Positions 55,617-64,000 of a stretch of 64,000 bases of DNA are shown here, in pieces. The notes beneath the pieces are model-generated. The model did not search any database and was not told the origin of the DNA. It saw only the letters and a program-made list of their open reading frames with translations. This stretch comes from Sinohyriopsis cumingii (Eukaryota; Mollusca; Bivalvia; Unionida; Unionidae). The stretch is taken from NCBI GenBank assembly GCA_028554795.2, contig CM068842.1, positions 49,559,574-49,623,573 of the forward strand. Direction: 5' to 3'. Numbering within the stretch: the first letter of the stretch is position 1; every line of letters begins with the position of its first letter. The position numbers were made by a program, and so were the translations under genes.

Positions 55617-57545
55617 ATGAGAACTTTGTATAGCGCCTAATCTTTAGAAGCTCTAAGCGTTTTACAACATTAGACAACACCTATAAGATCAAAAAGCATA
55701 TATAATGATATGATTACAAACACAAACACTATGAAATTAGAAAACAGAAAAAAACATGCTGAGAATATTTAAGGCAGGAAACAATATTAGGTCTTTAAGT
55801 TTGTTCTTGCAGTCGAAATAAGTGAGTTTTGAGAGCACTCTTGAATGTGATCACTCTGTCTTTGTGTCTAAGTTCAGTGGGCAATTCATTCCACGTTGCT
55901 GGGCCCTGGTATGCAAAAGAACGCTGTCCATATGACTTTGTTTTCATAGTGGGAATAATGAGTATACGATTGTCAGAAGAGGAGTGTAAGTATCTTGATG
56001 GTGTGTACTCATGGGTGAGGTCGGATAGGTATGTTGGACTAGAGTCCGTCATTTAAACGTAGCACAGAGAACACATTTTGTGTTTGATTCTGGATCGAAT
56101 GGATAGCCAGTGTAGGGTACAGAGCAGCGGGGAGGTGTGCTCTGATCGTAGTACTCTTAAGTATGATCCGAGCAGCTGTGTTTTGAACTGTTTGAAGTTT
56201 TTGGAGTAGATATTGAAATGAACCAGACAGAATTGAGTTACAATAGTCCAGTCTTGAAAGTACTAATGAACACACAAGTGTTTTAGTGGCATCAACTGAA
56301 ATATATTTGCGAATGGAGCTGATGCGTCTCAGTTCAAGATATGCAGCCTTGCAAATGTTCATGACATGTTGGTGTAGTGTGAGAGTACTGTCCAGAGTAA
56401 CACCTAGGTTTCGTACTGATTGTGTGAATTTAATGTTGGCGTTGCTGATATTTATTGTTTGAGGTAAAGGATGTGAATGAGAAAGTCTTTGTGTTGTGAT
56501 CAGAATGGCCTCAGTTTTATCATCATTCACCTGCAGCTGGTTACATGTCATCCATGATTTCATATCAGAAATGCACCTCTCTACACCTTGGATGGTAGCA
56601 TCAGCTTCAGTTGGGTGGCTAGAGTTGTATATTTGGGTGTCACCAGCGTACAATTGGTGAGACACTGGATGATGATCTATGACACTGAGAGCGGCTGAGT
56701 GTACAGAATGAAGAGAACAGATCCAAAAACAGGCCCCTGTGGAACACCACAACATAAATTAACTGGGCTGGAGTGTATTCCATTTGCATACACAATTTGT
56801 GTCCTGTTGACCAAGTAGGACTTGAACCACATAAAGGCTTTATCATGAATGCTAAATACATGCTGGAGACGATGAAGTAATATATCATGGTCTATTGTGT
56901 CAAATGCTGCAGACAAATCAAGGAGGGTGAGGACTGTAATCTTTCCGCTATCCAAAGCAGAGAGAATGTCATTAACTACTTTTAGAAGAGTAGTTTCAGT
57001 ACTGTGGCAGGGCGATATACAGAGTGTACATTGCTGAAACGACTGTCTGAATTCAGATGAGATATAAGCTGGGATAGAACAAGCTTTCCTAATATTTTTT
57101 ATATGAATGGGAGATTAGAAACTGGGCGGTAGTTCTTTAAATTGTTATGGTCTAGTGTTGGTTTCTTCAGCAGAGGCTTTACAATGGCAGTTTTGAAAAA
57201 TGATGGGAATTCCCCTGGTGAGAGAGAGGTATTAATAACATCAGTTAGAGAAGACAATACTGGATCTATGCACTCAAGCAGCAGTGATGTTGGAATTAGA
57301 TCAAGTTTAGATGACTTTGGTGCACTCTTCATCAGGATTGTACGTACGAAATCCAAAGAGACAGGTTCAGATGCTGCTCCTACCGCAGCATTCAAATGAG
57401 AAAATATGCGCTCTAAATACATATCCAGGTTTGGAAGGCAACAAATGTATCAGATTGTTTTCGATGAAATTAAAAAGGTTTCGCTGCTCAGGTTTTCTAG
57501 ATTTCATATCCACACCAAGGCAAAATTATACCCCTGATGTTCTAT
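55617..57545 (-). mobile_element. L2/CR1-like LINE, copy B
   Basis: Minus-strand sister of copy A (1-1,707), with the same 3' end: the words TATAGCGCCTAATCTTTAG and AGAAGCTCTAAGCG. It abuts the RTE-like LINE tail to tail. It extends about 300 bp further 5' than copy A and is also 5'-truncated (no endonuclease). Confidence 0.88.
55795..57422 (-). pseudogene. reverse transcriptase of L2/CR1-like LINE copy B
   Basis: Pieces on the minus strand: VKPLLKKPTLDHNNLKNYRP (57,422-57,099), motif A LLDLSAAFDTIDHDILLHRL and motif B CCGVPQGPVFGSVLFILYTQ (56,955-56,677), catalytic loop changed to YAGDTQIYN (usual YADD) and VNDDKTEAILITTQRL in a 238-codon frame (56,755-56,039), then the C-terminal end (56,052-55,795). 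Four frames are needed, and the Asp-to-Gly change in the catalytic loop alone would kill the enzyme. Confidence 0.85.
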
Positions 57546-57887
57546 ACCAGCATAGGTGAAGGAAAATTTGTTAGAACACGAACATGCCACAGATAAAGAA
57601 TGTAATCTATTTTCTAAGCGTTTGTGCTAGCTTTAAATGGATTAAGTGATCACTGTGTCATTCTTCTTATATGAAAAAACAAGCAAAAAAAGTTTAAAAA
57701 AACAACAACATGTAAACATTTAAATTTTGTCCAAACTTTTTTCCTTATTAATTCTTTGAATAATTATTATGCTGGTAACACATGGAGCAATATAATGTGT
57801 GCATTTAAAATGGATGGACCTTTTTGATCCACTCCAGTCGATTGTTTTTAGAATGTAACTTTTTCAGTTTATTTGTACTTACAACAT
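57546..57887. other. no gene seen
   Basis: Non-coding. Confidence 0.5.
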
Positions 57888-58064
57888 CAGGGGTCTCAAA
57901 TTCAAACCAACCCGAGGGTCGCATGAGTGCTTTTTCGATACCTCAAGGGCCGGACCACCTTTGTTATCTCTCATTACACCTTGTGACGCTAATCATTGTG
58001 CAGGCCACAGGACACGGCTTGGCGGGCCGCATGCAGCGCGCGTGCCGCGCGTTTGAGACCCCTG
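57888..58064. mobile_element. hAT-like MITE, 177 bp, GC-rich
   Basis: Ends are 13-bp inverted repeats CAGGGGTCTCAAA and TTTGAGACCCCTG, the terminal sequence typical of many animal hAT elements. The interior (GGGCCGGACC, GGCGGGCCGCATGCAGCGCG) is far richer in G+C than the flanks. Eight-bp flanks match only partly (TACAACAT/TCCTACGT), so the insertion is old. Confidence 0.85.
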
Positions 58065-59335
58065 TCCTACGTCGTTCGCGACAAAGGTGAACTGTAAATG
58101 TCTTTAATTTTGACATAAGAAAATCTTGTAACTTCTGTATCAACTTCAAACGTCTTCATACCAGGATGCTGTCCACCAAATTTGGTTGAAATTGTTTAAA
58201 TGACTTTTGAGCACCTGAAAATAGCAACTGACGATATTTTAACCCTTGAACCTGTCCCACAAAGTTAAGAACTGACCAATCACATGTCAACAGTATCAAT
58301 ACTACAACCTAATTAACTGTACAAGCTTTAGACACTAAAAAAATGTGTTAAAGTTTAGTCGATAGCGTACTGCTAGTTAGCACGTCACAGTTGTGAATAT
58401 TATTGCCTATATTCCTAAGCTATTCAAAAACTATTTCTTTCGTCTCTGATGTCTTCCATCCATTACCTTTCTCCTAAATTATCACGCTCTTTTTTTCTCT
58501 TTTGACCCCTTTCCATAATGTCTTCTATTACCTCTTTCTCATACATAAACTTTGAAGATCAAGAACTAACAAGAATTTTCCAAAAAGACCGACATTCTAA
58601 GGTCCACAAAGAATTTTCAGGAATCCATGATAAATCCATTTCTTCTGTCCTTTTATTCTTTTTAACTACTAAGTATTGATACCATCCCTGATATTCTTGA
58701 AACACTCCATCATACTAAATTTAGTAACAAAGATATTATTGTATATTTGAGATAACATGTTCACAAGTGCAGTACAAAATTCTCTATCACACCCTTTGAC
58801 CTGGAACACGATATCATTGAGAGATCATTGAGCCTGGACTCAGACAATGTCAATATGCACCTCGATGCTAGCTTTGTTTAAATCTATAATACCGTTTTAG
58901 CCATCCAAAAGTTATTCAATTGGTACCAATCAGGGTATTTCTCAGATCTATCCCCCAAAAAGGTTTGATTAAAAAAAACACATTCATACTCGTTACATGT
59001 ATTCGTGCTCCCAAGCCAACACGGTTAAAATTCCGACTAAAGACATTTTACTTAAAATCCATGTTTAGTGCCGACTATCATCTTGTTTACTGTAGTCAAT
59101 AAAATCTAAAGTTTAGTTATGATTCATCAATATGTGTACAAATTACTGCGTTCATCAGCTCATTGAAGTACACCCCTATGATCTGACATTAGGGTCAAGT
59201 CAATGGTCATTGCTTTCAATGACGCTTGACCTGACCTCAATGTCAATTAGATTTGGTCTTCAAACCCCTTCACCATTTTCATTCAGAACCAATTACATGC
59301 TGCAAACAGTGTTTTAGTGAAAAAGCCATGTCGTA
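58065..59335. other. no gene seen
   Basis: AT-rich non-coding sequence. Confidence 0.5.
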
Positions 59336-59338
59336 TGG

Positions 59339-59995
59339 GTCATCAGCTTAGAAGAATAAGTGATAATATTTTCAAGGTGGCCATAATGGCTGTCTGATCA
59401 GCCCCTATTTTCATTTAGGGCCAACCAAATATCAAGAGAAGTCTTTGAATGAAAAGCCAACCTGGCTACAAATTCTGTTCAGGAGAAGCAGCAATAAGAT
59501 TTTCAAGATGGCCTGATTGGAGGTCTACTAGACAACAGTTTCTCTCAAGACTAACAAGATATCATTAAAAAAAACCTTGTTAGTGAAAACTCCATGTCAC
59601 TATAACCATCCATATTTGAGAAGCGATGATAACAAGACTGATAATACTGCAGCCATATTTTAATGTCAAGTTAGCGCTTTTTTCATTTAAAACAATCTAA
59701 ACAGCATGACCCTTTTAGTAAAAATCCTACGCTGATACAACCATCCATTCTGGTGAAATAGTGATAACAACATTTTCAAGATGGCAACCATTACAGCCAT
59801 GTTTGTACCGTTTTCATTCAGGACTGACTACAAATTAGTATTTTTGTGAAAGGCCCATGTCACTATGGCCATCTGTTTAGGAGAAGTATCAATATGGAGA
59901 TTTTCAAGAGAGGTTCAAGGGGCTACATTTTCATTTGGATCAATCTGACTCTCAGATGAAAACCTATACCAGTACTCAAGGAAGAATAGTGATAA
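59339..59995 (+). repeat. dispersed 130-150 bp satellite, array 3
   Basis: About five units marked by ATTTTCAAGATGGCnnCCAT-like words at about 59,371, 59,501, 59,774 and 59,903, with TTTTCATTTAGGnCCAACnA and CCATGTCACTATGGCCATC between. Confidence 0.7.
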
Positions 59996-60667
59996 CCACA
60001 CTCTACTTAATGGATGGATGGATACAGGATGACAGGTAATTGCATCAGCTGTTCTAGTCTTTGACCAGTAGAACTAAAAATTAAGAGCCAAATTTTATAT
60101 GATGTATAGATTGAACTCAATATCACTGGTACTGCCACACACACAAATATCACTGAAAGGTTTTGACAGAAAAACAGTATGCTAATGAAGTAGGAAGAGT
60201 TAGTGTCTTTTGTGTGTGATAAAGTCAATTGTTGATAGACACATGACCAATGCAGGTCCATACCATTAGCTTACTTGTTGTCATAGCCAGGTGAGTTGTC
60301 AAATGACAGATATTTTATTTGTAACGTTTTACTGGGATATAATTATTGAGGATGTTATTTTATGTAAGGACCAAGTTCAAATATAAATTCTTTATTGATG
60401 GTAAAATTCATTAAAGACAAGCAGGTTTTGCATTTGATAATAAAACTGAACATAATGTTGAGTTTCCTAATAGTTTAACCATAAAAAAAGTGTAATCAGA
60501 CACAACATGGCATTATAAATATGCATCAGATTTGCTGACATTAAAAATCACCGAACACCATAAGGATACTAGCCTCTTTACCATCTTTAATTCAGATTTG
60601 GTCAGAAACAGTCTCTTGAGTGTCATGAAGCTCAGCCTATCACGAGCAAGATCATCTAATTACTATG
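59996..60667. other. no gene seen
   Basis: Non-coding. Confidence 0.5.
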
Positions 60668-60674
60668 TATAAAT
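60668..60674 (+). promoter_or_regulatory. TATA box upstream of H3-like exon
   Basis: TATAAAT about 65 bp before the ATG at 60,736, a distance normal for animal histone genes. Confidence 0.5.
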
Positions 60675-60735
60675 GCTCATACATGCAGATTTTGATACTC
60701 CTTCTTGAGAAGTAAAGTCTGTTTTATCATCGGCA

Positions 60736-60813
60736 ATGGCATATACAAAGCAAACAGCAAGAAAGTCCACCGGAGGAAAGGCTCAGAGAAAGCACTTTAA
60801 CCAGAGTGTTAAG
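60736..60813 (+). pseudogene. histone H3-like N-terminal tail fragment
   Basis: ATG followed by MAYTKQTARKSTGGKAQRKH: identical to the histone H3 tail from residue 3 to 15 of the mature protein (TKQTARKSTGGKA), then diverging (Q for P, H for Q), and FNQSVK up to a donor-like AAG/GTATAT at 60,813. The similarity ends where the H3 globular domain would begin, and the downstream frame is T-rich and not histone-like. Either a truncated H3 orphon that kept its promoter, or a spliced H3-tail-bearing protein whose other exons are outside the window. No histone 3' stem-loop follows nearby. Confidence 0.65.
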
Positions 60814-61375
60814 GTATATGTGCACACAAATTGTTTTTTGTCATCGTGTTTGAATTATTTTACTATTCACTTTTGCTTTTTTCAATTGTTCAATTTTCAA
60901 ACTTTCTTTTGCAATTTTTGTATTTTGTATTTTTGTAGATCTTGCTAGTTGCTAGTTGCAGGATATATTTTTCCCTGTAATTAATTTTGACATAAAATCA
61001 GATTCTCTGCTTTCAATTTTTGCTCTTTGTAGTTAGTGGTGTGAGACCTTGTGAGTTACATTCACTTTCAAATTATCAGTGAGCACTACTCATACTCAAT
61101 TAAAGAGATCTAATCCCACAGAGTAGAATGGAGAAAATCATAACCAGCAAAACCATGGATAGGGGTCAAAGCTATAGAAATACTGTTAGAGTAGTGAAGG
61201 GGGTAGGATAGGATTATTTAACTGCAGAACATCCAAATGGAAGTCAGCTTCTGGACTTCAGGTATGCTAATTAGTGCCCCCCCCCCCTCCCCCCGACAGT
61301 CTGATATTTTGACTGCACTGAAACTAGAGTCCAAAAAGAAACAATTGATGGAATAAATAGGGGGAAAATAGGTCT
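60814..61375. other. no gene seen; C-rich tract at 61,278-61,295
   Basis: T-rich non-coding sequence, with one poly-C tract. Confidence 0.5.
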
Positions 61376-62030
61376 TTGACACCCCAGTGCTGCAACGCAA
61401 AGAGAAAGGTTAAAGGTTTGATAGCCTCTGTGACCAACGCACCACCGATTAAAAGAGAGGTGGAAAACCAAATACTAATAGAAAAACTTGAAAAGAAGTT
61501 CAAAGTCCAGGTAAAAGGACACAAAATGGCCCATGTCTGGGGATACCAAACCGTTGAAACGGGTATCTGAATAATATCCATAGCGAAAGACGATACAATC
61601 AAGATACCAACGTTCTAGGATTCTTAGTATCGCGGCTATGAAAGAGCATGCCCACAATGCAAAAAAAACCCCAGGGCATGCACCTAAAGAGTGTAAAGAA
61701 CCTTTTGTTCCTGGCTCACATGCAGCGGCTGCAGCTCTAGTACAGGGACCCACATAGAAAAAAATTTAGTTCAGCCTTTATTAAAGATGAAGGTGAAGTT
61801 CAAAACATGGTTACAAATGATCTAGCAGCCCAAAATGAGGCTGATCAAGAAGCCCAAAGGAAGGCAAACAGTGCCCAGGCACAGGCAAGCGATATAACGG
61901 GGGCCCTGGAAGCCACAGACCTCGAATGGGAGGACTCCGAAACTCCCAGGAAAGCCTGCAAAACGGTGTCCTTCGAAAAAGAGGGGAACTACTTGCCAAA
62001 AATCCCTACTTTCTACTTCATGTAGAGGAG
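61376..62030 (+). pseudogene. LINE ORF1 relic (RRM-like plus CPQC knuckle remnant)
   Basis: Frame pieces read NQILIEKLEKKFKVQVKGHK, MAHVWGYQTVETG, then IISIAKDDTIKIPTF, RGYERACPQCKK and RACT. The order (K-EKKFKVxVxxxxMAxxWGxxT, then a Cys-rich knuckle) parallels ORF1 of the Tx1-like LINE nested in the Polinton (DKKFGVKVTRAQMATYWGFP). Stops are frequent. A charged Gln/Ala-rich tail follows to about 62,030. No ORF2 follows, so it is a fragment. Confidence 0.55.
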
Positions 62031-62348
62031 GGGGAAGAGACACCAGAAACGGAGAACCCAACTGAAGAAAGTCTGGTTGACTTCATAGGGATCAAACTTC
62101 TCACATCAACACCGGCACCAAAAAAGGAAACTAACCAGCTCCTCCCATCGTTCACTCGCCATAATTCTAAATTGATAATATAATTATGAATAAAATAAAA
62201 AATGATAAAAACTGGACACACGAAGCTAAAGTATACACAAGACAACCAGGATAAATTTGATGAAGTTTTTGCCATCCCTACATAAAGACTATATATATAG
62301 CATACATACAATATAGCAATAACACATATAGCACACATGGGACATAGA
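62031..62348. other. charged open stretch then non-coding
   Basis: Probably the end of the ORF1 relic (to about 62,183), then AT-rich sequence. Confidence 0.4.
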
Positions 62349-62523
62349 TCTTTCTATCCTGACACCAGGCCAACGAGTCCTAACACTAATCTCTTAATGC
62401 TGAGTGCCAAGTGAGGCAGCTGTTAGTACCAAACGTTTTTGGAATGACTTGGCCATGGTTTGATCCCATGACCTCCTGCATCCGAAGCAGATGCTCTAAG
62501 CACTTAGGCCACCAGAGAGGTCT
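62349..62523 (-). mobile_element. SINE-A copy 7 (partial)
   Basis: Minus strand, head with box A and box B (62,523-62,450) and the first half of the body. The 3' half and CA tail are missing. Confidence 0.8.
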
Positions 62524-63285
62524 ACGTCATAAGCAAGACCATCTCATTATGTGTGCAAATCATGTGCATCATGTAATCTATCCAAAATATCGATGCTACA
62601 AGCTCACATTTCATGTCTGATTAAAACTGGATCAGAAATATGGCTTTCAAAGTGCCAACATCCATGAACTATCAACTGCAAGATCACTTCATTAATATGC
62701 ATGAATCTTGCTCATTATCCATGTATGATACACGCCATATTCTTGATTCAAACTGGATCAGAAATATGAACACTACAGTGATAACAAACAATTACTAACA
62801 GATGATGCACAATGGATACAAGCCAAAACCTTAAGATTACTTATTGTCAGGTGAGCTAACATGCCTAAAAAATTGTCAAGTTAGTAGAAACATTGCACAG
62901 CATACTTTCTTTCCCAAATGTATTAATACTGTATTATATTTGGTAAATTATGAAACTGTCAGTTTATAAGCTGACAACTGGCATTGATAATTCTGATATG
63001 GATACCAAATGTTAACTCTGAAAATTAGTGATAAATAGTACACCTGTATATATGGCTGTTCATTTGGTACAATTCATGTTCCAGTAGGTTACAAGTTTTT
63101 ATTCTGAGAAATGTCCTATTTGTAGTGGCAAGAAAAAATGAGAACAAATTAAAACAAGATGTGCAAGTGGGCTTGATATCATTCACCTGCCTGACATCTA
63201 CCAAATGTTCACAATGAAATCTGGAACAAGAGAATACTTTCCGCAAATATTTCTTCCGTTATCCTGTTGAAACAAATCTTTCAAT
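62524..63285. other. no gene seen
   Basis: AT-rich non-coding sequence. Confidence 0.5.
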
Positions 63286-63289
63286 GTTT

Positions 63290-64000
63290 CTCCCGTTTTG
63301 CATCTTCATCCATATCAGATGGGAAATCAGTATCATTTATCCAATACTGAAAGGCTGCTGTGCAGAATACTTTGTCAAGTTTGGCAGTTATCAAGAATTT
63401 TTATTGATTTTTTTGTTTTTAGTATCGATGACCCTATTTTATGGTACATCAGCATCGTTTGTCCAATACTTAAAGTCCTCTATGCCAAATTCTGTTTAGC
63501 AGTTGTTCAGAAAGGCAGCCATATTTGATAATGGATCTGTATCATTTCTTTAAATGTGAAAGGCCTTAGGAAGTTTTCTGTCAGATTTGGTCAAATTCTG
63601 TTAAGCTACTTTTAGCAAGGTACTTAATGTTTGGATATTTTTCACAGCCAAGCCTCTTTTAAAATCAGATTGGCATCATCATATATACTTAAAATCGCTT
63701 TATGCCATGATACTTACTGTAAGAAACCTTTTAAATAATTTTCTGTTCTAGCAATGACAGTAATATTTAGTGCTGAAGTAGCATCATCATTTATATAAAT
63801 TTGAATGCCCTAATATTGCATGAAAGTTTCCTGTCGAATTTGGTCAAATTCTGCTGAGAAGTTTCTAAGAAGTTGTATGATGTTTTAATACCGCTTTTAA
63901 AATGCTGACCTTATTTGATGACTGACTGGCATCATTTGCACCAACTAAAATGGCCTTTATGCTACGATGCTGACATATTTTTAAAAAGAATTCTGTTACA
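63290..64000. repeat. very diverged tandem repeat, unit about 120 bp
   Basis: The word GGCATCATTTGTNCAATACT with a following TTTATGCCA-like word recurs near 63,333, 63,452, 63,539, 63,676, 63,778 and 63,928. TTCTGTCNRATTTGGTCAAA recurs at about 63,577 and 63,828. It runs to the window edge. Confidence 0.45.

Overview
This is AT-rich, repeat-laden animal DNA. No bacterial-style gene array, rRNA, tRNA gene or CRISPR array is visible. The mixture suggests a marine invertebrate, most likely a mollusc or other lophotrochozoan: L2/CR1-, RTE- and Tx1-like LINEs, tRNA-derived SINEs with (CA)n or (CAA)n tails, hAT-like MITEs and a Polinton (Maverick/adintovirus-like) element. The organism is inferred; only the repeats are seen. 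Only two stretches look host-derived: an exon matching the N-terminus of DIP2 (48.4 kb, + strand) and a truncated histone H3-like exon with a TATA box (60.7 kb, + strand).

Layout. 1-1.7 kb is the 3' part of a minus-strand L2/CR1-like LINE whose near-identical sister lies at 55.6-57.5 kb. 1.7-17.9 kb is non-coding: minisatellites, three SINEs, a foldback element with four hairpins (10.74-11.14 kb) and simple repeats. 17,991-36,500 is one Polinton bounded by about 400-bp terminal inverted repeats and a 6-bp target duplication (CATAAC/CATAAG). A Tx1-like LINE (about 30.2-35.3 kb) and a SINE (35,389-35,647) lie inside it. 36.5-48 kb holds SINEs, two copies of a 520-bp MITE, a Penelope-like scrap and a LINE with a 5' inversion. 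48-64 kb holds the DIP2 exon, dispersed 140-bp satellite, 39-bp and 34-bp minisatellites, a nearly full-length RTE-like LINE, the second L2/CR1 copy, a GC-rich hAT MITE, the H3 fragment and a LINE ORF1 relic.

The Polinton. On the minus strand, in transcription order, it carries the N-terminal part of a protein-primed DNA polymerase, packaging ATPase, two related small core-like proteins, integrase with chromodomain, a one-pass membrane protein, minor capsid (penton-like) protein, a basic pVI/pX-like protein, major capsid protein, an acidic protein and an adenain-like protease. Almost all are broken by stops or frameshifts, and most of the polymerase is missing, so this is a dead copy. The structural genes are packed like viral genes, with an ATGA overlap and a 3-bp gap.

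The most interesting signal is at the Polinton's edges. Small accessory genes lie outside the replication and capsid block. Four of the five have a TATA box about 48-57 bp before the likely ATG, and four of the five are followed by a histone-type 3' stem-loop. The innermost part of both TIRs is a perfect 16-nt stem-loop with the canonical CCAAA and ACYCA flanks. Two further decayed copies inside the element also keep a purine-rich AAAGAGATA element 13 nt downstream, where U7 snRNA would pair in a histone pre-mRNA. I infer that this Polinton lineage made some mRNAs with histone-type, possibly poly(A)-free, S-phase-linked 3' ends. I know of no description of this in Polintons, but I could not search.
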